Shown piece after piece: positions 24,431-34,960 of a stretch of DNA of 64,000 nucleotides. The notes under the pieces were generated by a model. It saw nothing but the letters and a program-made list of their open reading frames with translations. It ran no database searches and was not told the origin of the DNA. The DNA is from Cymbidium sinense (lineage: Eukaryota; Streptophyta; Magnoliopsida; Asparagales; Orchidaceae), in contig CM038214.1 of assembly GCA_021442155.1 (NCBI GenBank), positions 19,927,808 to 19,991,807 of the forward strand, written 5' to 3'. A program made the position numbers and the translations under genes. Each line of letters begins with the position of its first letter. Position 1 is the stretch's first letter.

Positions 24431-24441
24431 TTAATTAATAT

Positions 24442-26452
24442 GTAAAACCACCTAAACCAATGGAGGAGCCCCATACTTCTTCACGTGACAGCCTCCAGTG
24501 CCCATACCAAGCTAGCCAATGATCCATGCATCAACTTGCCCATATCAATCTACATGAGTAATAAGAAAAATATAATGCTTTTCATTCGGACACAACCCAT
24601 GGATGCCTCGGTGAAGCCGGTGAAGCACTTCACATAGGGGCTGGTATTCTCTCTCGTGCTATCTACCTCCATTGAAGGCAATTCTCTCTCGTGCTATCTA
24701 CCTCCATTGAAGGCAAGCTCACGAGACCTCTATCCTCGACCATCTGTAAAACTCATCTCCGACCACGTCCAAAGAGAGCTCTTCTCCAAGTCAAAGATGG
24801 TCACGCGATAAGGCGCCTTCTCTCCTTTCACGTAAAATTAGGCCTCTCATTTTCTTGCTTTGAAAGTCGGCAATAGCACCGACTCAAAAGCCAACCCGCT
24901 TCCCCTTTTCACATGGAACAAGTCCGTCTTCATTGTAGAAGTCAGCAAACTCCTCTTATTTCTCCTCTGATTTTCTGCAACTACCGTCCTCTTCCAAATT
25001 AGCACCTAACAAATTGCAAGAGGAGGAATCCTTGCAGATGCAATGGGATTAAGCAAGACCATAATGATGTTTAATGCTTATGCTTGCGCACCCTGAGAAA
25101 GGGAGATCACCTACTTGTCCTTCAATTCACCTACTTGTCCTTCAATTCAATCCTCCAATGAAGATAATAACACTCTTGACATTATTGGTAAGTTGTCCGA
25201 GTCAAAAGCATGCAAGCATCTCTAGCTTTAATAACTTGTGGAAATCAAAATCCATATTGGTTGGAGGTGGTAATCTAATTATATGTCCTATGACACTGCT
25301 AGACCAGTGGAAGACTGAGATTGAGACATGCGAAACAAGGTTCCCTTTCTCCTTATGTTCATTATGGATAGAGTAGACTAAAAGATGCAAAGATTCTTAT
25401 ACTGAGTGATGTTTTTTTTACTACCTATGGTGTTCTGGCATCAGAATTCTCAACTGAGGATGCTGAAGACAATGGCAATCTTTGTTAAGTTCAATGGTTC
25501 AGAATTGTGCTAGATGAAGCGTGAATAATAAAATCGTCAAAGAGCCAAGTTTCTATTCGCTCCACTCGTTTCGACGGAAGATCGTGTCTTATAGGGACTC
25601 CCATCGAACAATGGAAGACCTGACCTTCTTGATTCCTATGGGTAGAGCCTTGGGAAAATTGGGCTTTCAGAAATAAGCTCATCAGAAGCCTTATGAGGTA
25701 AGTGATGAAAGAAACTTAAAGTTGTTACAAACCATAATGAAACCTATAATGTTAAGAAGAACTAAATTGAGCACTGATAGGGATGGCAGATCAATAATTA
25801 TTCTTCCACCAGCAAATGTTCAAGTAATTTATTATGAGTTAACTGAAGCTGAAAAGGACTTCTATGAGGCTATGTTTAAAAGATCCAATGTGAAATTTGA
25901 TCAATTTGTTGAGCAAGGATGAGTACTTCTTAATTATGCTTCAATTTTAGAGTTGATATTACGTCTTCATCAGTGTTGTGATCATCCTTTCCTCGTGATG
26001 AGTCATGGTGATACAAAAGAGTTTGCGGATCTTATTGTAAAGCATTTTCTTAAAGGAAATAAGGGTGTTGTTCGAGGAGATTCTAGTGCTGCCCCATTAA
26101 AGGCATAGGTTATGGAGGTTGTGGAAGAGTTGCGAAAGGTGAAGAAGGGGAGTGTCCAATCTACCTTGAAGCATTTGAAGATGTTGTGTTGATTCCATCT
26201 CATTGTTTATGTCGAATGTCTCCTGGCCGGTGGTGGAGTAGTACAATTGGCCTTTGCCAAGTTTGTCGAACTGTTAGCAAACAAGACCTTATAAGCTCCT
26301 CGAGTAGCTTTCAAATTGACAAGAACTAAGTAGAATCATCAGAAGTTTCTACCCTTCTTCAAGAACTAGAGAAACTTCATGGTTGTGGTTCGAAAAGTAT
26401 TATCTTTAGGCGATTACGCTTTTTTAGACCTCATACAAATCCCACTATCAAG
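24442..26452 (+). pseudogene. RAD5-like SNF2 helicase pseudogene, copy 1
   Basis: Translated in shifting frames it follows plant DNA repair protein RAD5A/SMARCA3-like helicases. In order: an N-terminal part near 24,580 (FIRTQPMDASVKPVKHF); the Walker A region ARGGILADAMGLSKT (25,020), where the expected GLGKT is GLSKT; ILVGGGNLIICPMTLLDQWKTE; TTYGVLASEF; WFRIVLDEA (DEAH box region); and IMLRRTKLSTDRDGR. Then come LTEAEKDFYEAMFKRSNVKF, the CCDHPFLVMSHGDTKEFADL segment, an ELRK.....CPI.LEAFED RING-finger remnant, and LLQELEKL ending at DLIQIPLSR. The last helicase motifs are absent. RAD5 acts in error-free post-replication repair by polyubiquitination of PCNA. Many stops and frameshifts make this a pseudogene. 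The final codon is followed by GTGTTTG, a possible splice donor. Confidence 0.9.
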
Positions 26453-26880
26453 GTGTTTGAAGACCCCGTTATGCCCAATAGAACTAATGTGTAGTTGACC
26501 ACGACCGAAGTGTCACAAAACACTAACCATTATGCTCAGTAGAGCTGATGGGATGGTTGAATAGACTCTCGATGCAACCCCCTATGTGGAGAAGATGCCC
26601 GGAGCCTGCCAAAATTCAAACTAACAAAGGACTTAATTAATTTAATGCAAAATAAACTCTAAGCTCAAAATTAAAATCTGAACTAAAATTGTAGGAATTT
26701 GAAGACCCTGTTATGCTCAGTAGAATTAACAGGTAGAAGATCATGGCCGTAGTGTCACAAGACACTGATGGTTATCCTCAGTAGAGCTAATGGGAAGGTC
26801 GAATAGCCCCCGATGCAGCCCCTTATGCGGGGACAATGTTGAGAGGCTGCCAAAATTCAAACTGATCTAGGACATAAAGA
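26451..26880 (+). repeat. Exon-like 'TTTGAAGACC' units, locus 1
   Basis: Two tandem units (from about 26,453 and 26,696) start 'TTTGAAGACC(C)', continue with 'TTATGC(C/T)CA(G/A)TAGA', 'GTGTCACAA(A/G)ACACT' and 'GCCCCTTATGCGGGGA' or a variant, and end 'CTGCCAAAATTCAAACT'. The second is preceded by AAAATTGTAG, which looks like a splice acceptor. Related pairs lie at 41,131-41,520 and 52,836-53,220. No protein is evident. Confidence 0.75.
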
Positions 26881-27269
26881 TGATTAATTATATTTGAATT
26901 GAACATAAATTAAATTTGAACTAAACATGATGAACTTCTGAAGAATCAGTAGTTCAACAATAAGAATAAATCAAGATTCATCAAAACTTATAAATTCAAT
27001 GAATTCCAAACCAAATGTGAAAAATATGGATGTTACTTCAAATAATTGAACAAAAGTAAAAGTATCTTTCACCACTGAATTCACAACACATTATATAAGA
27101 AAACAAAAGGCAATACTAAATTAATTTTGCATAAATTATGGAGCCAGCTATCACTCAATTTAAGTACTTCAGAATTTGTGTAATCATTTGAAAGAGATGA
27201 ATTCTTGTACAAACTATAAAGCAATCATCAATTTAATTTGATCTTTTCAAAATTCATACAAATATTCTA
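26881..27269 (+). other. Noncoding stretch shared with copy 2
   Basis: AT-rich sequence without a gene. It matches 41,521-41,935, for example 'GATGAACTTCT', 'ATCTTTCACCA' and 'AGAGATGAAT', so it belongs to the duplicated composite. Confidence 0.6.
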
Positions 27270-27893
27270 AATAACCCGCATGGGTCCCGACACTATGCTC
27301 AATATTTAAACTTAGTGTCTGAGGATGTTGCACGGGTTGATTCCCGGTTGGGTCTTAGGTCTGGGACTAGGTTAACAAAACCTAAAAATCTAATAATAAT
27401 AATATTATAAGAATTTCAAATTATTAAAATATCAAAGAAGCTAATTTTGTCATATAACAGTTGATCTGATCATCTATTATTAAATTAATAGAGTTGATAT
27501 AATCTAGAATATCAAAATAAAACATATACCCCAATGATGACTGAGCTGATTGAAGAAATCAACTTGAAGGGTCATAATTATCAAAAATGTGTAGGATATT
27601 TATATTCAATATTCTCATAATATAAATCTAAATCTCATCCTCTATTATAAAATTAATAGACTCGATAGGATCTAGAATAATAAATTAAATAATCAAGCTA
27701 CCTCATTCCCTAATGATGGCTGAGTTGATTGAAGATTTCAACTAGAATGGTAAATATTATCAAAATATTTAAGATATTATATTCAATATTCTAAAATTCA
27801 AAATCCTCAAAATATAAATCTAGGTTCGATCCTCTATTATTAAATTAATAGAGTAAACAAGATCTAAAATAAGAAATTAAATGATTTAAGCAC
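27270..27893 (+). repeat. Hairpin-bearing tandem units, copy 1 (upstream of hAT)
   Basis: The block opens with 'AAACTTAGTGTCTGAGGATG' and 'GGTTAACAAAACCT'. Units of 165-195 bp each carry CTCTATTA-TTAAAT-TAATAGAG or a close variant (near 27,472, 27,638 and 27,830), an 8-bp inverted repeat with a 6-base loop, followed by GATAGGATCTAGAATA. Most units also carry GTTGATTGAAGATTTCAAC. The next unit continues at 34,506 beyond the hAT insertion, and the same series exists at 41,930-42,970. Confidence 0.85.
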
Positions 27894-27901
27894 CCGCATG
27901 G
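27894..27901 (+). repeat. hAT target-site duplication, left (CCGCATGG)
   Basis: CCGCATGG directly precedes the hAT left end TAGGGGTGTAATAAAC and is repeated exactly at 34,498-34,505. Eight bases is the length produced by hAT transposases. The uninterrupted version of the site is seen near 42,530 (AAGCACCAACATGGGCCCC). Confidence 0.9.
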
Positions 27902-28727
27902 TAGGGGTGTAATAAACGGTGAACTTGAAGCCCATTTTTTGTTCATATTATTTCGTTTGTTATTTTGTTTCGTGTTGAAATAGCTGGTTTATAGTCATTG
28001 GTGTTCTCAAAAAATATTAGGTCTTCATTTTAGGCTCGTTTGAAATTAATTAGCTTCGATTTTATATTTTAATAATTTTATTTTTTTTATTTTTAAAAAA
28101 TAATTATTAAAATCTTATGAAAACGAAATACTATTGACAAAAATTAAAGCAAAAAAATATACAATTATACAAAATAATTATATACAATCATAATTATTAT
28201 TTTTACACTAAAAAAAAACTTTGTTACACAAAAAAATTAGAATTAGAGATTCATTCAAAGATTTAAAATCAAAATTATATACAGTTAAAATTTATTTTAT
28301 TAAATTAAATGATTTTCAATAAGAGATTCAAAATCATTTTTTTACACATAATTGAACACAACTTCAAATATTAATTTATAACCTAACAAAATTTACAAGA
28401 TCATATATCATATATGCATATACAAATTTACAAATTCAAACTTATATAATTTACAACTTACAATTTCAAAAAATAAAAGCTAAGAAAATAATGAAATTAT
28501 AATTTCCAAATATCAATTTCTAATCAAAGCTTTATAGTCTTCTTCAAGCTTTCATATCTTCAAAATCGAACCAATCTTGAATCTTCAAAATTGTAATATG
28601 CACTTTTTGTTAACAAAACTAACAAAAAATTATAAAATAAATATTATGAGTGGGCTCAGAAATTAAAATAAAAAATCATTGATATCGTCAATAGCTTAAT
28701 GACTGTATGAATATTAGACATTCAAAA

Positions 28728-28990
28728 AGATGATAAAATAAAAGATTAATATTAATAAGACTAGGATCTGTAAAATAAATGAAAATAAATGTAGTATTTG
28801 TTCCAAATTGACAAAATAAAATCACAAAAAAATGACAATGAAAGCACAAAAGATGACAAAATGAAAGATTAATATTAATAAGACTAGGATCTGTAAAAAA
28901 AATGAAAATAAGTGTAGCATTTGTTCCAAATTGACAAAATGAAATCTCAAAAAAATGACAATGAAATCACAAAAAAAATTAAAAATAAGT
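28728..28990. repeat. About 122-bp tandem duplication within hAT
   Basis: Two adjacent units (from 28,729 and 28,851) share 'AGATTAATATTAATAAGACT', 'AGGATCTGTAAAA' and 'TTTGTTCCAAATTGACAAAA' and are nearly identical. A third, partial unit follows near 28,975. Confidence 0.85.
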
Positions 28991-28999
28991 GCAGCATGT

Positions 29000-29290
29000 G
29001 TTCCAAAAAAATCCAAACTATTAAGCTAACTATCATTGATTAAATGATAGACATTCAGAAAATTGACAAAATGTAATCACAAAAAATTAAATTAAATATT
29101 TGAAAATACATACAGCCAAATATCAAGCTAAGTTGCATCTCATACATCTATTTATAGTTTTTCATCATAGCCCATTAATGTGTAATATCACAAGTGATAT
29201 TACACATTAATAGTATAGCATCTGTTCCAAATTGACCAAGTGTAGCATCAAAAGATCTTACCATAGCCCAATAAGGATGCAAAGAACAAA
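29000..29290. repeat. About 290-bp direct repeat in hAT, unit 1
   Basis: It runs from 'AATCCAAACTATTAAG' to 'AAGGATGCAAAGAACAAAAC' and is repeated at 29,611-29,897 with few differences. It contains a perfect palindrome at 29,174-29,211. A non-repeated 320-bp segment separates the two units. Confidence 0.85.
29174..29211. repeat. Perfect 38-bp palindrome, unit 1
   Basis: Arms of 18 bases (left arm ATTAATGTGTAATATCAC) are separated by AA. Both bases of every pair are intact. The same palindrome is found at 29,778-29,815. Confidence 0.95.
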
Positions 29291-29610
29291 ACTACAATAT
29301 ATAGCTCCAAAGCGGTGGTTAATAAGAGCATAAAATAATGGCCAATAAAGGCTTCGCATAGCATCGAGGCACAAACAAGGCACAAAAGAAACATCTGATA
29401 GTTGAAGGTTGCGGGATCTAAGGAACAAGGAAAAGAGAGTGTGTGAAAGAGGGAGAAAGAAAGAGAGAGAAAGAGCTCCAGTCTCCAGAAGTTACCAACA
29501 CCGTGGCCAACAAACACCCAACCAACAGTCACAAGCATAGGCCCAAATAGCCATTACAAGGGCCTAGAAGCACCAATCAAAGGCTCAGACAGCAGCCAAC
29601 ACATACAAAC

Positions 29611-29897
29611 TCCAAAAATCCAAACAATTAGGCTAACTATCATTGATTAAATGATAGACATTCAAAAAATTGACAAAATGTAATCACAAAAAATTAAAAT
29701 AAATGTTAGAAAATACAGACAGCCAAATATCAAGCTAAGTTGCATCTCATACATCTATTTATAGTTTTCATCATAGTATTAATGTGTAATATCACAAGTG
29801 ATATTACACATTAATAGTGTAGCATCTGTTCTAAATTGACCAAGTGTAGCATCAAAAGATCTTATCATAGCCCAATAAGGATGCAAAGAACAAAACC
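29611..29897. repeat. About 290-bp direct repeat in hAT, unit 2
   Basis: Second copy of 29,000-29,290, including the palindrome. It is followed by a short run of 'AACCAGCCAGCAAAC'-like repeats at 29,890-29,995. Confidence 0.85.
29778..29815. repeat. Perfect 38-bp palindrome, unit 2
   Basis: Same 18-base arms and AA spacer as 29,174-29,211, both arms unchanged. Confidence 0.95.
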
Positions 29898-30878
29898 AGC
29901 CAGCAAATGTGTAATGCAGAAAGAGTAAAACCAGCAAGCAAACAAAGAACCAAACCAGCCAGCAAACAAAGAACCAGCCAGCAAACCTCCTTGTTGCAGA
30001 AGTTAGAAACTAGCATTGTAAAGGAAGACAACATACCCCGACCTAAATTACAACAGAATTACAGTCTATCGAGAGAAGAGATGGGAATCTGACGATTAGA
30101 AGAAAGCAGTAAAGGGTTGAAAAATATATATATGATAAGAAATTTCAACTATGTAAAATTACCAAGAATTGTAATTGAATTTCCATAAAGTCATTTTGAA
30201 CAAAATCTGAAGCACTTGGATTGCACTCAAAAGAATCACATAAATAACTTGCACAAAAAACTGAAAACTGGCAAGTAAAATTTTATTAAGCAAAACCTAA
30301 AATTATAAGGGCACATGCTTAGTTAGGCTAGATAAAATTTACCAAAAAATTCATTCCTGTTTAGCCTGTAAGAAAGCCTGCAAAAAATAACCTTCGTAGG
30401 TGGAAGAAAAGAAGAAAGCCTCCCACAATAAGATCCCACCAAAGGGACCCTGCTGAATCAGAAAATGTCAGCAAAAATGCCAAAAAGCCTCTTCATGCTG
30501 AAAAATAAAATAAAAGATAACTCCCAGAAATAAAAGGAAAATGTCAGCTCAAAGATAGAGTTAAAGTGAATATCAGCAGCAGCCCAAGAACTAACAGGTG
30601 AGACAAGCAGCATGTCAAAAGCCAGCCACCAGTCATTATCAGCTCAAATCCAACAACCAAATAGTAAATCATCAAAATAAGTATTTCAACTAGCATAATG
30701 AACACTAATACAATGCATAGAAATAACATAGGTAAGTAAGATGCTCCAAGCAGTAATATCTTTCAGAAACTGCTTGATATGGTTGTATCCTTCTCCAAAA
30801 CTAAATATTTTCCAGTAGTTTAACATAAAGGTTCTCATCCTCCATTAACTCTTGCTGAAATAAAAGTAGATAATGACA

Positions 30879-32966
30879 TTATAGAATGAAGTTTATCAAA
30901 TTTATTAAATAGACTAAATTTAGTTGGAAAAGTACCAAAGGATCTTTAATGTTGGGTTGAGTGCCTCTAATCCAACTAGTTGTACATACAAGTGCATTGA
31001 CTATTTTTGGTGATAAAGAGCTCCTATAATCATCAAGAACTCTACCACCAGCACTAAATGCAGATTCAGATGCAATGGTGGTGATGGGAATTGTTAAAAC
31101 ATCCCTAGCCATCTTGGACAAAATAGGATACTTGAGAGTATTCATCTTCCACCACTCAAGAACATCAAAAGAATCATTATGCTCAAAAATAATCCTTCCT
31201 CCAAATATATTTGCAAATCAGATTTTGATGGCTGAATAGAACCTGAAGCAACAACAAATTCAACAAATCCTAACATACAGTCAAAGTTTGATGAAAAGGG
31301 CACATTAACTATTGCTTATGATGATCCACTAACTGCTGAAGAGCTTGAAGCACTATTATCTACTGAATATTGATTATATATCTCCCAAATAACATCCTCA
31401 ACGCTCTTTATCTTGGACTCTACCTCAAAACAAGAGTATATTTTAGGAAATGTAAAAGTAATGAATTTCATTTTGAGGCATGGATCAAGCACTGCAGCCA
31501 CAACCATGAGTAAATTGCATTCTCCCCAATATTTATCAAATTTAATTTTCATAGCAGTGGCCATTTGCTTGACAAATTGATCCAAGGAATTGCACTGTTC
31601 GTTAAGCAATTTCTTAACATGCATGACTGTAGGAAGAAAAAATTGGTAGTTGGATAAGAAGAACCTAAAACCATTTTTATCACATTATGGAAAACAGAAA
31701 GAAACCTTCTAATCTACTCATAGCTATGCCATTCAATCTTAGAAGGTAACCACTTGTAGTTAGAATCTCGATCAGCATAATGAATGAACACATGACGGTA
31801 AATAAAAGCAGAGTCAAGCATTAAGAAAGTGGAGTTCCACCTTGTAGGAACATCAATACATAATCGCTTTGAAGTAGGGACCCCTAACTGTTTTGCCACT
31901 TCAACAAACTTATGTAAACGAGAAGGAGATTTTTTGAGGTATTTTCTTGTCTCCCTTATTTTAAGTTATTTGTTGCACCTCTTTCAAACCATCTTGAACC
32001 AGTATATTCAAGATGTGAGCACAATATCTAGCATGAAAGAAATGACCCTGAAAATGTAACTTCCCTCTTGACTGAAAATTATTTTTTAAAGCATTTGCAG
32101 CAATATCATTATTACTAACATTATCCAGTGTGATAGTAGATACCTTATCCTGCAAATTCTAATCTAGCAAACAATCACATATAGCATCACAAATAAAAGT
32201 ACCCGTGTGTAGAGGATCAAGCTCAATAAAGCTGATGATTCTCTTATGCAACTGCCAAGAATCATCAATAAAGTGAATTGTTAAGCACATGTAGCCTTGT
32301 TTGATTTGATGTCCAACAATCAGTCAAAGAAACTCTATGAATGCTCTTAAGAAAAGTTTTCAATCTCTCTTTTCCTTTTCATAAACTTTCATGCAATCAC
32401 TTAATTGTGTTTCTAGATACCTTCTCATAATTGGGATTCAATACCTTCAAAAGAATATTAAACCACATAAGCTCAACCATCCTAAATGGATATTCATGCA
32501 CAATAATCATCTTTGCAATTATCTCCCTAATCTGAAGATGATCATAATTTTTGGGGTCATGGAATAATGGAATATCAATTTCAGAGTTGACATCAAAAGG
32601 CATAAAATTTAATTTTTTTGCCTTTTGCGCCAATTCAACAACGCTTATTCTTGGCCTTGATTTTTTCACATTCCTTCACATGCCAAAAGTTGTGAAGTTA
32701 TGCCGCTTTTTTTATTTATGAAATTTCTACGATAATATATACCGTAAAGAGGGTATACTCTCCCCCTTAAATACAAAAGTGGTTTCTATAAAATACTCCC
32801 ACACTGAAGATACTCTCTTCCTACCTCTCTTAGGGTTGACATCAATACTAGTAGTCTCAAGTGTATGCTCCTCTGATTCAACTTGTTGTGAAGTACTTGG
32901 TATATCATTACCTACAACTAAATCATCACCACATGATATAGACTGAGAATGATCCACATTAGACAT
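30879..32966 (-). pseudogene. hAT transposase pseudogene (RICESLEEPER/DAYSLEEPER-like)
   Basis: On the minus strand, an N-terminal part (MSNVDHSQS..., 32,966) leads into RGRKRVSSVWEYF, the start of a BED zinc finger whose cysteines are lost. Then come IREIIAKMIIVHEYPFRMVE and NYEKVSRNTIK (about 32,400-32,550). Next are TITLDNVSNNDIAANALK and RYCAHILNILVQDGLKEV (about 32,000-32,130), then CIDVPTRWNSTFLMLDSA (about 31,850). These are followed by KFDKYWGECNLLMVVAAVLDP (about 31,500). The C-terminal dimerisation domain (hATC) reads YPILSKMARDVLTIP, ASESAFSAGGRVLDD, RSSLSP and ALVCTTSWI (30,960-31,140). All family landmarks are in order, but at least five stops or frameshifts separate them. It belongs to the transposon that encloses it. 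Confidence 0.93.
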
Positions 32967-34497
32967 GATTGTACACTAAATAAAAAAGAAAATATGAGTT
33001 AGGACCACATACACATACACTCTCCAATCTCCATACTAAACTCCATATTCAATATTCTATTACTCTTCTCATTTAATAATCTCAAAAAAAATTGCAACTC
33101 CAAGATATACATAATTAAGCTAATATACTATCAGCACCAAATCAGCTCAATAAATAGTATCCATGCCATTGATGCAAACAGACTAAACAAAATAAAGGCA
33201 GAACAGAAATAAATAGTATCCATGCCAACAGAGACAAGAAAGTAATGGCCGAACCAAAATAAATAGTATCCAACTATCCATGCCAATAGAAACTGAAAAA
33301 TGAAATAGAGCCTGCAACATATATTTTCAAAATAATAGAGATAGAATAATGGCGAGCAAAAACCGAGACAGAGTAATGGCGGACAGACAAATTAGAATGA
33401 GAACTGAGAAGAATAAAAGAAAATGAGAAATCAAATAGAGACAGCAATATATAGCTCTCAAATAACGAGCAGAATAATGGCCGGACAGGACAAACCGAGT
33501 AAGCACTTTAGGCATTTTAATAACCTACAAAGAATAACCGAATCATCTACAACAAGCATAGCTGCATAAGATGTAGAATATCGTACATGGCATAACTGAA
33601 TAAGCACTTCAAGCATTTCAATACTAGAGGTCCGAGAGACAACACATATATAGCCGAGATCAAGTGACTCAAGTCTACAAATGAAAAATCGAGTCACAAA
33701 TTGTAAAGCTTAAGAGCATTTCTCCTTTTAACATGAAACCAAGTAGAAGCTTGATAAAAGAAGAAAATAATGATATGACATGCAAAGTCGACCGAGTCCC
33801 AAGTAGAAGCTTCATAAAATAAGAAAATAATGGTGTACCAAACCCTGAAATCCGGAGATCACATCCGAGGTTGCTATTGCTAGATATTACCATTGCAATT
33901 TGCTTCATAAAACTCACAACTCGTAAGACTCTTGCTAAGAAGAGTAGAAATTCTTCAAAACAAAACAGAGAGAGAGGGATTCGAGGGACTTACAAGATTA
34001 GGGCAGAAAGTCGAGAGTAGAGAGTCGAGAGGTCGATGAAATCGAACAAGTCGAGATAGGGCAATATCGATCTTCAGCACATCTTATTTTAAATCCCAGC
34101 CGTTAATGTAAATTCCTACAGCTGGGATTAACTAATACGACCTAAAACCTAAACAGTAAACAGTAAGCATAAATGCATAATTATAAAAAAACCTATAATA
34201 ATAATTACTAATATATTTTAGCTTATTTTATTTAAAAATTTTTTAACTAATTTTATAATTAAATTAAATATCAATTTTAAAAATATTTAATGACATAAAT
34301 TATATTTTAAATAAAATTTAATATAAATTATTTATTTATTTGCTAAATCGTCGGCATGATCGAACAAAGGATTGTTCGTGTTTGGCTCATTTATAAATCG
34401 AGCACGAAATATTTGTTCGTTCTCATTTACTTAATAGGCAGTCTGAGCTAAATATCGAGCCAAACACACGTTCACAACAACGAGCTTTTTTTGGCTA

Positions 34498-34505
34498 CCG
34501 CATGG
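34498..34505 (+). repeat. hAT target-site duplication, right (CCGCATGG)
   Basis: Exact repeat of 27,894-27,901. It directly follows the hAT right end TTTGGCTA, after which the interrupted host sequence resumes. Confidence 0.9.
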
Positions 34506-34960
34506 GACGACCTCTGTTGAATGCTTAAACTTAGTATCTAAGGATGTTGCACGGGTTGATTCCTGGTTGGGTCTTAGGACTCGGTCTAGGTTAACAAAAT
34601 ATAAAAATCTAATAATAATATTATAAGAATTTTAACTTATTAAAATATCAGAGAATAAAATTTTGTCATATGATACCGGATCTGATCCTCTATTATTAAA
34701 TTAATAGAGTCGGTAAGATCTAGAGTATCAAAATAAAACATATACCATGATGATGGTCGTGTTGATTGAATATTTCAACCAGAGGGATTTCCATAATCAT
34801 AATAAAATATATATTCAAATTCTAATGTCAAATCATTATATATTTAAATTAAAATCAATTATAAAATGATCAAATATTCAAATTAAAAAATATATATATA
34901 AATTAAATGAAATTAATTATTTAAATTTAAAGTAAAATTCATCCAGCCATCTGCAACCAT
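34506..34960 (+). repeat. Hairpin-bearing unit, copy 1 (downstream of hAT)
   Basis: It resumes with 'AATGCTTAAACTTAGTATCT' and 'GGTTAACAAAATATAAAAAT' and carries the CTCTATTA/TAATAGAG hairpin near 34,690. It matches the last unit of copy 2 (42,530-42,970). Confidence 0.85.

Larger units (their letters stand above)
27902..34497 (-). mobile_element. hAT transposon, 6.6 kb, degenerate but with both ends
   Basis: The element begins TAGGGGTGTAATAAACGG, a start common among plant hAT elements (T/CAGGGGTGTAA), and ends ...GCTTTTTTTGGCTA, so the terminal three bases (TAG/CTA) form the obvious inverted repeat; the rest is imperfect. Subterminal regions contain GTTCGT and GAGC motifs at the right end. 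It is flanked by a perfect 8-bp duplication, and joining the flanks restores the order seen in the uninterrupted copy at about 42,530. The transposase pseudogene is on the minus strand (30,879-32,966). The 5' of the element (28,000-30,800) is noncoding and internally repetitive, and 32,970-34,490 is noncoding. Cut-and-paste transposition is no longer possible with this transposase. Confidence 0.9.
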
